In this document: positions 7,896 to 14,820 of the stretch, piece after piece
How the letters are laid out: the number at the start of each line of letters is the position of its first letter
Position numbering within the stretch: the first letter of the stretch is position 1
Source: Alphaproteobacteria bacterium
Lineage (GTDB): Bacteria > Pseudomonadota > Alphaproteobacteria > ATCC43930 > CGMCC-115725
Length of the DNA stretch: 18,251 bases
Assembly (NCBI GenBank): GCA_005884825.1
Contig: VAZT01000010.1
Span: 1-18,251, forward strand
Reading direction: 5' to 3'
The notes under the pieces: model-generated
Database searches by the model: none
Seen by the model: the letters and a program-made list of their open reading frames with translations, nothing else
What the model was told of the DNA's origin: nothing
Made by a program: the position numbers and the translations under genes

Positions 7896-8047
7896 GCAAT
7901 CTGCTGCCGCAAATGGGGAAGCGGTGCGCGATCTCAATCGATTTTGGCCGCAATGCTAGCGAAATACCGGGGTGGCGCCGTATTGGCCCACGATCCGCGG
8001 CGCGGGGTTTGAGCTCCCTCGAGCCGAACGGGAGAGGATTCGACCCG

Positions 8048-8464
8048 TTAGTCGTCGCGGTGAGTGCGTTCCATCCTCTCGTGCCGCTCCTGGGCTTCGA
8101 TGCTGAGGGTGGCGATGGGCCGGGCTTCGAGACGGCGGATGCCGATCGGTTCGTCCGTCTCTTCGCAATAACCGTAAGTGCCGTCGTCTATCCGATGGAG
8201 CGCCGCTTCGATCTTGGAGATAAGTTTGCGCTCGCGCGCGCGGGTGCGCAGTTCGATCGCGCGCTCTGTCTCGAGCGAAGCGCGGTCCGTGAGATCGGGT
8301 TTGAGCAAACTCTCTTCCTTCAGGTGCTGCAACGTATCCGACGACTCGGCCAGCAACTGGGCTCGCCAGCGCAACAGCTTTTGGCGAAAATATTCGACCT
8401 GGAGCGGGTTCATGAATTCTTCGGCATCGGACGGATGGTAACCTGGCGGAAGTGACGGACGCAT
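8048..8464 (-). CDS. dksA: DksA-family RNA polymerase-binding regulator
   Basis: A 138-residue protein with a long coiled coil (about 25-92). At its tip, D57-L-T-D60-R-A62 fits the DxxDxA motif that enters the RNA polymerase secondary channel. The C-terminal globular part (GTYGYCEETDEPIGIRRLEARPIATLSIEAQERHE) keeps only one Cys (C100) of the four that bind zinc in E. coli DksA. This is usual for alphaproteobacterial DksA and means no classical zinc finger. With ppGpp it would tune rRNA and stress promoters. GGGGAGA just before the ATG supports the start. A good promoter lies 8500-8528. The gene is co-directional with cckA after a 190-base gap. That gap holds weak hairpins and no clear T-tract terminator. 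Confidence 0.93.
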   Translation of the reverse strand: MRPSLPPGYHPSDAEEFMNPLQVEYFRQKLLRWRAQLLAESSDTLQHLKEESLLKPDLTDRASLETERAIELRTRARERKLISKIEAALHRIDDGTYGYCEETDEPIGIRRLEARPIATLSIEAQERHERMERTHRDD

Positions 8465-8499
8465 CGGTCTCCCCGAAACTCCGTGAACGAAGCGGGCGG

Positions 8500-8528
8500 A
8501 GTATATGAATCGGGTCTCTCCGCATCAA
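8500..8528 (-). promoter_or_regulatory. Sigma70-type promoter of dksA with a GANTC site beside the -10
   Basis: On the minus strand, TTGATG (8528-8523) and TATACT (8505-8500) are separated by exactly 17 bases, 4/6 and 5/6 matches to consensus. Transcription would start about 28 bases before the dksA ribosome binding site and start codon. GAATC (8507-8511), a CcrM methylation motif, sits in the spacer next to the -10. This is the arrangement reported for GcrA-dependent promoters in Caulobacter. Promoter quality is directly visible; GcrA control is inferred. Confidence 0.6.
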
Positions 8529-8558
8529 GCCGGAGAATCGGATCGATATCCTTGATTC
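8507..8558. promoter_or_regulatory. Cluster of three GANTC (CcrM-type) sites
   Basis: GAATC at 8507-8511, GAATC at 8535-8539 and GATTC at 8554-8558 fall within 52 bases of the dksA-sciP divergent region. The last two flank a GGAT-CGAT-ATCC core, so they sit in an imperfect inverted repeat. Single GANTC sites occur in other gaps of this window, so the clustering is suggestive only. Confidence 0.4.
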
Positions 8559-8692
8559 GGCTCAGCTTTCGGTAATGGCTGCGGACGGGCCGAGGGTGGT
8601 CTGCAGCCGCAGCCCGGGAGTGTCGACCCGGAATTTGGCTTTGAGGCTGCGGGTCCAGCCAACGAAAATCGAGTGCCCTATCAAGTTTCCAC

Positions 8693-8707
8693 TTAGGGCT
8701 TCCTTAA
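8693..8707 (+). promoter_or_regulatory. Candidate CtrA binding site upstream of sciP
   Basis: TTAG-GGCTTCC-TTAA matches the CtrA consensus TTAA-N7-TTAA at 7 of 8 positions and ends 24 bases before the sciP start codon. In Caulobacter sciP is a CtrA-dependent gene whose product inhibits CtrA action, so a CtrA box here fits the known feedback loop. The remainder of the 267-base dksA-sciP gap (8559-8692) shows no gene. Confidence 0.55.
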
Positions 8708-8731
8708 GGTCTCCCGCTCTACTCTTCCGCC

Positions 8732-9043
8732 ATGGACGACAACGTTGAGCTGTACGAGTTGCTTGAGAACGAAGTTTTCGCGCGCACCAACCACAGCGCG
8801 ACGGATTTGCCGCCTCCCAACACCAAGCGCTGGGTCGCCCGGCGCAAGGCGGTGGTAGTCAATGCCGTGCGTAGCGGCGCTATCAGTCTGGAGGAAGTTT
8901 GCCGCCGTTATGAGCTGTCCGTAGAAGAATTCCTCGCTTGGCAGCGCGCGATCGATACCCACGGGGTCGCGGGCCTGCGAGTGACCCGACTACAGATATA
9001 TCGTGACACTCCTCCCGCTCGGCTGACCAAACCGCGCCTTTGA
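8732..9043 (+). CDS. sciP: SciP-like regulator (DUF1153), CtrA inhibitory protein
   Basis: A 103-residue protein whose central part (LPPPNTKRWVARRKAVVV, then VCRRYELSVEEFLAWQRAID, then GLRVTRLQIYR) has the full pattern of the DUF1153/SciP family, a small helix-turn-helix protein. In Caulobacter it accumulates in G1 and blocks CtrA-activated transcription. The family core occupies residues 26-91. The first 25 residues and the last 12 are variable tails. The start is forced, because an in-frame TAA lies at 8705-8707 and no other ATG follows. No Shine-Dalgarno sequence is visible, so a leaderless or weakly translated message is possible. It lies divergent from dksA and cckA, next to a CtrA-like box. 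Confidence 0.9.
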   Translation: MDDNVELYELLENEVFARTNHSATDLPPPNTKRWVARRKAVVVNAVRSGAISLEEVCRRYELSVEEFLAWQRAIDTHGVAGLRVTRLQIYRDTPPARLTKPRL

Positions 9044-9330
9044 ACTCTTCTCCGCGCCGCTGCGGTAAGCCGTGGCGCATGCGGTACCGATTTGGCAGGT
9101 ACTCGATCCGATCCCAGCAACTGGGTCCCGCCGCACCTCGATCAGGATCGAAAAGGCAGGAGACTGCGCATTGGCCCTCAAGGACATCATCGCGCACTGC
9201 ACGCCGATGTCAGCCTGCCGAAAAGGGCGGCATAAATCCCAAATTTAGATTAATTTTGATTCATTTCGTTACCAAGCCACAATAAGACGCTTGACCAGGC
9301 CACGGTCCCGCCGCATTTGAAGGCGGTGGG
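9044..9330 (+). other. Gap between sciP and the heparinase gene, with an AT-rich putative promoter
   Basis: No gene is convincing in this 287-base gap. The stretch 9236-9290 is distinctly AT-rich compared with its surroundings. It offers TTGATT (9256-9261) and CACAAT (9278-9283) 16 bases apart as a weak promoter for the heparinase gene, with a GATTC methylation motif at 9258-9262. Nothing resembling a terminator with a T-tract follows sciP. Confidence 0.3.
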
Positions 9331-11523
9331 TTGCTAAGCACGGCCGGGGTCGCGCTTCAGATCGCAGGTTGGTTCGGCAGCCGCGACGCCTCGGTTAGAG
9401 GGGTTCGATTGCCTTTGGGTCATGCCCGATCTTTTCGATTTGTCGAGGCCAGTGGACCGGACCTGAAATTCCTCGAAACCGCGGTCTCGCGGTTCAAGGG
9501 GAAGCACCCTTATCTATTGTTCGGCGAGGGCGCCATCTCCCGGATTCGCACGCGTGCGAACAGCCATTCCAGGCTAATAACGCGGCTGAAAGCGTCCTTA
9601 TGCGAGAAGGATGCAGGCTCGACCAAACAAGAGTTGCGCGCAAGGATCAAGCGTCAGGGCCGCTGCCTGATACACACCGCTTTTTTGGCGTTGATCAGCG
9701 ATGGCGAGACCAAAGCCGATGCGCTCTACGCCACGCGCACCGCATTGGCGCAGCTGAGCGCCGAGCCGAGCTGGAAAGCCCGGCCGGTGATCAAGTCCTT
9801 TCTGGATTGCGCTGAGATCGCTGTCGCCGTTTCTCTCGCCTATGATTGGCTGTACGATGAATTTTCGGACGAGGAGCGGCGGACTTTCGAGGATTCGCTG
9901 TTCCGCCATATCCTCACGCCGGCCCTTGCCGCATATGATGATCGGTTCGCGCAATGGCCAAGGCGGCGGGACAATTGCACACTGGTGTCAAATTCGGGAA
10001 TTCTGGTTTCGGCACTCGCGGTTCTCGACAGATATCCGGATATTTCACGACAGCTGATCCAGAAGAGCCTCGTCTCGTCGTGGAACGTTTTCGATGGGCT
10101 GGCGCCGGATGGCGCTTGGCCGGAAGGCCCGAGCTATTGGTCGCTTGCGATGCGCTATGCCGGTCTAATGGTCGCAGCACTCGAGAGCGCGCTCCACTAT
10201 AGCTTTGGCCTCGCAGATCGACCGGGGTTTGCGCAGACCGGAGACTTTGCCTTGCATGCCGTCGGGCCGTTCGGCGCGGCATTCAATTTCGGCGATTCCG
10301 AGCCTCGCCTCGATATGGCGCCGCTCGCCTGGTTTGCGCATCGGTTTAGGCGGCCGGTCGATGCTTGGCTCGTAGACCAGTACGACGGGTGGTACCTTCC
10401 GTTCACAGTCATATGGCCCGACCGACCGAAGTCCAAGCCGTCAGGGATCAAGGTGCCCACAGGAAAGGTATTTCACAGCAACAATCTCGCATGCTTTCGC
10501 AACACCTGGTCGAGCGACCCGGCGGCGTTCCCGGTTTATCTTGCCATCAAAGGTGGAAATGTCTCTGGCCCCGAAGTCCGATCACCGCCGCCCCCTGAGG
10601 ACGTCTTCCTGCACAACCAAGCGGATGCGGGGAGTTTCATCCTCGATGGGGCGCGACAACGCTGGATCATCGATCTCGGGTCGGACGATTACGATCTGCC
10701 GGGTTATTTTGATCACGGCGCCGATAATAGATCAGGATCGCGCTGGCGTTACTACCGCACGCATACTGCCGGCCACAACACCTTGGTCATCGATGGCGGC
10801 AACCAAATACCCGACGCCCGCGCGCCGATCGTCGGCAATTGCGTCGATGGGGACTGCAAATGGGCCGTTTTCGATTTGTCGGCGGCTTATGGTAAACCGG
10901 CGGGCTCCATTTGGCGTGGAGCGGCTCTGATCGGTCGGCAGGTGGTCATCCAGGACGAGGTTCGCGCCGAATTGTCCGGCAAGGTCGTATGGGCCGTGCA
11001 TACCAGTGCAGAGCCGATTTCGGTGGCCGGTTCCGTTGCTCGGTTCCGCTCGGGTGATGATCGGTTCGTCTTACGCATCCTCGAGCCGGCGGCGGCGTGC
11101 TTCGAGATCGGCTTCCCGCCGGAGCCGCAGGTCTTTCCGATTGCCGATATTCGACAACTGCACGGTCGGCCTCGGCTCGATAGCAATGCCGCCCAGGTGA
11201 CGGAATTGCCCCGCCGCGTCGATGATGACGGCAGGCGCGCCGAGGGGGCCTTGATCAGGCGATTGCAGATCGCCTGGCCGGAGGGGACGCGGCGGTTGAG
11301 CGTCGCATTGTTGCCGGATTGCGATGACGACGATCTGGTGCTGCCAGTCACTTCGCTCGACGATTGGCTCGCCAGGCGGCCCGTGCGACTGGCGTCCTAC
11401 TCGCGGCGCGCCTCCCGGATCAACGCCGCCCGGCATGCCGCAAGGGGCGCTTCGACCGGGTTTGCGCCATTCCACGCGCGCCTTGTTCGGAAGCTTGCTC
11501 CCGAGAGAGCAGCCCTTCGGTGA
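9331..11523 (+). CDS. Heparinase II/III family polysaccharide lyase
   Basis: A 730-residue protein with the heparinase II/III layout. The N-terminal HPYLLFGEGAISRIR segment (59-73) leads into an alpha/alpha toroid (YDWLYDEFSDEER 171-183, NCTLVSNSG 215-223, DGAWPEGPSYW 260-270). The beta-sandwich region carries LHNQADAGSFILDG (427-440) and RTHTAGHNTLVIDG (476-489). The conserved Glu265/Tyr269, His428 and His482-Asn483 fit the lyase active-site region. Such enzymes cleave uronic-acid polysaccharides by beta-elimination, often in gene sets that build or trim exopolysaccharide. No ATG exists in the N-terminal region. TTG at 9331 is used here, and TTG at 9409, preceded by GAGGGG, is an alternative. 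No signal peptide is apparent, which is unusual for a lyase acting on exported polymer. The next gene begins about 30 bases downstream. Confidence 0.85.
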   Translation: MLSTAGVALQIAGWFGSRDASVRGVRLPLGHARSFRFVEASGPDLKFLETAVSRFKGKHPYLLFGEGAISRIRTRANSHSRLITRLKASLCEKDAGSTKQELRARIKRQGRCLIHTAFLALISDGETKADALYATRTALAQLSAEPSWKARPVIKSFLDCAEIAVAVSLAYDWLYDEFSDEERRTFEDSLFRHILTPALAAYDDRFAQWPRRRDNCTLVSNSGILVSALAVLDRYPDISRQLIQKSLVSSWNVFDGLAPDGAWPEGPSYWSLAMRYAGLMVAALESALHYSFGLADRPGFAQTGDFALHAVGPFGAAFNFGDSEPRLDMAPLAWFAHRFRRPVDAWLVDQYDGWYLPFTVIWPDRPKSKPSGIKVPTGKVFHSNNLACFRNTWSSDPAAFPVYLAIKGGNVSGPEVRSPPPPEDVFLHNQADAGSFILDGARQRWIIDLGSDDYDLPGYFDHGADNRSGSRWRYYRTHTAGHNTLVIDGGNQIPDARAPIVGNCVDGDCKWAVFDLSAAYGKPAGSIWRGAALIGRQVVIQDEVRAELSGKVVWAVHTSAEPISVAGSVARFRSGDDRFVLRILEPAAACFEIGFPPEPQVFPIADIRQLHGRPRLDSNAAQVTELPRRVDDDGRRAEGALIRRLQIAWPEGTRRLSVALLPDCDDDDLVLPVTSLDDWLARRPVRLASYSRRASRINAARHAARGASTGFAPFHARLVRKLAPERAALR

Positions 11524-11554
11524 TCGAAGCGAGCGCCGGGTCGATTGGGAAGCA

Positions 11555-12632
11555 ATGTGCAGCGCAACTCACGCCGTTTGGTCTCCGCCGCCCGCCGGGT
11601 GGAACCCGCGGACAGCGATCGCGATGCGGTTTCCGGAAATTGTCGAACTGGCCCGCTCGGCAGATCACGAAATCCGAGCCATAGAGGCTGAGCTCGATCG
11701 GCGTGAGGCCGGCGGGGGCGATACTTCCTGCCCGCGGCAAGTCCTGCGGGAGTTGCGTTGGCGGCTCGAATACACCGCCGATACGAGCGCCATCCGCGCC
11801 ACGCTTGCACGCCTGCGCAGCTGGGCCGCGCTGTCGTTGTCGCCCGCCGCCGTCTTGCACGATGCCGAAGGAGCTCATGGCAGCTGCACCAATGTATGGT
11901 TTTTGAAGCTCGACGCCTGCGTCGATCACATGCTTGCCGCCGACTTCGACGAACAAGGCAGGCCGCCCCACTTTCTCGATCGCATCAACGATCCCCACCG
12001 GCTGAAGGATTACTTGAAAGGTCTGCTCGTCTCGCGGCTGGACGATGACGGGATCGATCGCCGCAAAGACGACCACCGGGTTCTTTGGCGCCGATTATCT
12101 GGTCGGCGGTCGGCGGCTGCGGACAGTCGACCTCAGCCTCACCTTTCACATGGCGCGCTATCTCGAGGGTGAGATCGGGTATTGGCCGCAGCTCGTCGAC
12201 ATGCTGTTCGCGATTCGCGGCCGACGGTATCCGAATGGCTGGCTCGACGAGATCGGAATGACGAACCACAACAACTACGATGTCGCGGTCCTATCGCAGC
12301 TCGGCTGGCCGCATATGCGCGCCGACCAGCGCCGGCGGGCCGCAGAGGAGGTTGCCGGGCTGCTCGATTGGTGCCTGACCACGGCAATTTCCCCGGATGG
12401 CGAGATCGTGGCGCGGGCGGTCGGCGAGTCGCTCCCCGAAAGCTACTACTTCACGATCGCATTTCTCGACACCGTCGGGTATTTCGATCCCCGGAGGCGT
12501 TTCTGGACCGAGCTCGATTTTCCGGAAGCGCCGGCACTCCGGGAGCGGTTGAAAGACCGTCTATCAATGTTGCCGCAAAGCGATCCGATGGTGCTCATGG
12601 CCTGTGAACGCCTGAGCCGCGCCGACCCATGA
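11555..12632 (+). pseudogene. Unrecognised conserved-looking gene split by a +1 frameshift near 12045-12070
   Basis: Two overlapping reading frames together look like one protein of about 358 residues. The first runs from ATG 11555 (another ATG at 11624) and is plausible up to about LDDDGIDRRK; after that it turns Arg/Ser-rich. The second frame is open from 12018 and becomes plausible from TTTGFFGADYLVGGRRL (from about 12069) to the stop at 12630-12632. Skipping one base after AAA at 12065-12067 joins RRK to TTTGFF. ATG 12045 lacks a ribosome binding site and would overlap the first frame by 128 bases, so two separate genes are less likely. The product appears helical and soluble; I do not recognise the family. 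It follows the heparinase gene closely and its stop overlaps the thyX start (ATGA). It may be a true pseudogene, a sequencing error or, less likely, programmed frameshifting. Confidence 0.65.
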
Positions 12633-13573
12633 GCCGGCTGACCGCAGAGCAACAGCAAGAAATCGCTGCGCAGCAAGGCGCAGCGCACGAGACGCGCCGT
12701 GCTACCGTGCCGGCGCTCGAGGCGATTCTCTACAAAGCGCTACCCGTTCTCGATCACGGGTTTGTCCGCGTCGTCGATTACATGGGCGACGATGCGGCGA
12801 TCGTGCAGGCGGCCCGGGTCTCCTACGGCCGCGGCACCCGCAAGGTCAGCGAGGACCAGGGGCTCATCAATTATCTGATGCGCCATCGTCATACGACGCC
12901 GTTCGAGATGTGCGAGATCAAGTACCATGTGAAGCTGCCGATCTTTGTGGCGCGGCAATGGATCCGGCACCGCACGGCGAATGTGAACGAATACTCGGCG
13001 CGCTACTCGATCCTCGACAAGGAATTCTATATCCCGGACCCCGAGCATCTGGCCGTGCAGGCGACGACGAACCGCCAGGGCCGCGGCGCGCTGCTCGACG
13101 GTGAAGCGGCGCAGCGCGTCCTCGACCTGCTGCGTCGGGACGCCGAAAGCGCCTACGCGGGGTATTCCGAACTCCTCAACGAAGACCGATCCGGCGCACC
13201 GATCGACCCCGAGCGGCCCGGCCTCGCCCGCGAGCTCGCTCGCATCAACCTGCCGCTGAATTTCTACACCCAGTGGTACTGGAAGACCGACCTGCACAAT
13301 CTGATGCATTTTTTGTCGCTGCGGGCCGACCCGCACGCGCAATACGAGATCCGCGCCTATGCCGAGGTGATGCTGGGCACGCTCGCGCGCTGGGTCCCGA
13401 TGGCGCACGCCGCCTTTCTCGAATACCGGATGAACGCGGCCTCGATTTCCGCGACCGGCCTCACCGTGATCCGACGATTGATCCAAGGGGAACCGGTGGA
13501 CCAGCCGTCGAGCGGCCTCTCGCCGAGGGAGTGGCGCGAGCTGATGGCGCTACTCCGGCCTTCGCATCCCTGA
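12629..13573 (+). CDS. thyX: FAD-dependent thymidylate synthase ThyX
   Basis: A 314-residue flavin-dependent thymidylate synthase. It carries the ThyX signature RHR-x7-S (R113-H114-R115 to S123) within [14 protein letters not shown], preceded by [14 protein letters not shown] (85-98), and a C-terminal region ([13 protein letters not shown]) typical of the alphaproteobacterial form. It methylates dUMP to dTMP using methylene-tetrahydrofolate and reduced FAD, independently of ThyA. The length and the N-terminal [11 protein letters not shown] extension agree with alphaproteobacterial relatives as I recall them. The start overlaps the stop of the upstream gene (ATGA at 12629-12632), suggesting translational coupling in a heparinase-unknown-thyX transcription unit. 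This is an unusual partner set for a nucleotide-synthesis enzyme. Confidence 0.96.
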   Translation: MSRLTAEQQQEIAAQQGAAHETRRATVPALEAILYKALPVLDHGFVRVVDYMGDDAAIVQAARVSYGRGTRKVSEDQGLINYLMRHRHTTPFEMCEIKYHVKLPIFVARQWIRHRTANVNEYSARYSILDKEFYIPDPEHLAVQATTNRQGRGALLDGEAAQRVLDLLRRDAESAYAGYSELLNEDRSGAPIDPERPGLARELARINLPLNFYTQWYWKTDLHNLMHFLSLRADPHAQYEIRAYAEVMLGTLARWVPMAHAAFLEYRMNAASISATGLTVIRRLIQGEPVDQPSSGLSPREWRELMALLRPSHP

Positions 13574-13696
13574 TCACGTCGCGGCCGGGCACAAAAGGCG
13601 GGCCAAGTTCGGTGGAGTGGCGTGTTCCGGCCATCTCGTCTCCCCGGCGGTGGAGCAAGTCCCGGTTTTTCGCTCGTATCGGGAATTTGAACTTCC

Positions 13697-13719
13697 GGCG
13701 CAGCGGCATCTGCTGCGCC
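13697..13719. other. GC-rich hairpin in the thyX-fkbM convergent gap
   Basis: GGCGCAGC (13697-13704) and GCTGCGCC (13712-13719) are perfect 8-bp inverted arms around a 7-base loop. They lie between thyX and the convergent fkbM gene, where a shared terminator would be expected. No T-tract follows on either strand, so intrinsic termination is uncertain. The rest of the 241-base gap (13574-13814) contains only weak, unrecognised open frames. Confidence 0.35.
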
Positions 13720-13814
13720 ATGGTCAATTGCGTGCCGCCAATTTCGGGTGGCATGTCTACCACCGTGACGTCGAGCGCGCTCCGTTCACCTCGCGCAGCA
13801 TCTGCTGCAGGCAG

Positions 13815-14693
13815 TCACGAGTTGGGCTGCGTTCGGTCACTCCGTGTATCGCCGGGAAACGCGATCAAATTGATTCCCGCACCGACCTTGATCTCCGGCA
13901 ACCGGTATTGGCCGGTCGCCAGCGTCCGCCCTTTGAGATCGGTAAATCGATAGCCAGCGCCGGTGAGTATCTCTGCGATTTCGCCGGGATCGTAGCCCTT
14001 TTCTTTCACCCCGTAGGGTGCATGCTCGAAAAAAATGACCGGCCCGAAGCGCCGAAGCGTATTTCGTGCGCCACGCAGAACCTGCACCTCGTATCCGTCA
14101 ACATCGAGCTTCAGATAATCGACGGATTTGAGATCGAGATCCGAAACGACATCGTCGAGCGTCCTGACCGCCGCGCCGGTCGTCGACTTAGCCACGCCGG
14201 CGTGCTCTGGATGCGCATCGCTCGGGGTTTTAAGCGGCCATGAGGAGTCAATGTTTTCGGCCAGCTCCGACTGTGGAGACCCCGTCAACATCGCCTGCAG
14301 CAAGATGATACGAGAGGCCAACTGTGGGTTTAAGAGGAGGTGCTCTAGCAGACGCCCATAAGCATATCGGGTCGGCTCTACCGCGACCACCCGTCCCGCA
14401 GGGCCAACACAGGCGGCAAGCCTCAAAGTGTGTGCACCAATATTCGAACCGACGTCGATAACAGTCGCTCCCGGCCTGATCATGTGCCGGTAGGCGGCAA
14501 CCACATCGGGTTCGAAGCTGCCGAGAAGAAAGATTGAGAAGTCGATGCCCTCGCGTAGATCGAGCTTCCACCGTACCCCGCCCCGCCGGCAGACAGTAAT
14601 CGGCCCGCGCCCTATCGCCCTTCTTCCGCCCATCAAGATGCGCTGGGCAGCCCGAGCCAGAGCGATCTTAGTTTTTGTACGCAAGATGATCAT
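13815..14693 (-). CDS. FkbM family SAM-dependent methyltransferase
   Basis: A 292-residue protein with the FkbM pattern: SAM-binding motif I VIDVGSNIGAHTLRLA (78-93), the acidic residue ending strand 2 in VAVEPT (E106), and the family hallmark YLKLDVDGYEVQVLRGA (193-209) followed by FFEHAP. FkbM enzymes are O-methyltransferases, here most likely acting on a sugar of a surface polysaccharide, because the divergent genes form a glycan operon. No clear ribosome binding site precedes the ATG at 14693; ATG at residue 21 is an alternative that would still keep the domain whole. The gene converges with thyX and is divergent from the methyltransferase-glycosyltransferase gene, sharing a 127-base intergenic region with a 9-bp inverted repeat. 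Confidence 0.9.
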   Translation of the reverse strand: MIILRTKTKIALARAAQRILMGGRRAIGRGPITVCRRGGVRWKLDLREGIDFSIFLLGSFEPDVVAAYRHMIRPGATVIDVGSNIGAHTLRLAACVGPAGRVVAVEPTRYAYGRLLEHLLLNPQLASRIILLQAMLTGSPQSELAENIDSSWPLKTPSDAHPEHAGVAKSTTGAAVRTLDDVVSDLDLKSVDYLKLDVDGYEVQVLRGARNTLRRFGPVIFFEHAPYGVKEKGYDPGEIAEILTGAGYRFTDLKGRTLATGQYRLPEIKVGAGINLIAFPGDTRSDRTQPNS

Positions 14694-14763
14694 GATTATT
14701 CAGCAAGTGGATCCCACGGTCGCGGGCGAGCGTCCCACACATTGCATGCGGCCGAGACAAGTG

Positions 14764-14799
14764 TCAGGATGCACCAGTGAAATCCCCAGAGCATCCTGA
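14764..14799. promoter_or_regulatory. Perfect 9-bp inverted repeat in the divergent glycan promoter region
   Basis: TCAGGATGC (14764-14772) and GCATCCTGA (14791-14799) are exact inverted copies separated by 18 bases. They lie 21 bases before the start of the plus-strand glycan operon and 70 bases from the fkbM start. The spacing could suit a dimeric operator or a stem in the leader of the plus-strand transcript. No regulator gene lies next to it and no clear -35/-10 pair was found around it. Confidence 0.45.
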
Positions 14800-14820
14800 T
14801 CGCATTGCCACAGAGCTTCC

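Noticed and set aside
8005..8035. Intrinsic terminator after dksA
   Set aside because: Short CTCCC/GGGAG and ACGGG/CCCGT arms exist, but loops are 11 bases and no T-tract follows.
7990..8047. tRNA-like T-loop sequence (GGTCGAATCC on the minus strand) downstream of dksA
   Set aside because: The T-stem does not pair properly and no acceptor, D or anticodon arms are present; the 5' half would lie in dksA.
12045..12632. Separate 195-codon gene starting at ATG 12045
   Set aside because: There is no ribosome binding site, it overlaps the preceding frame by 128 bases, and its first residues look like out-of-frame translation; a frameshifted single gene explains both halves better.
13461..13763. 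100-codon minus-strand open frame after thyX, possibly a transposase or gene remnant
   Set aside because: It overlaps the thyX 3' end in antisense, has a low-complexity end and matches no family I recognise.
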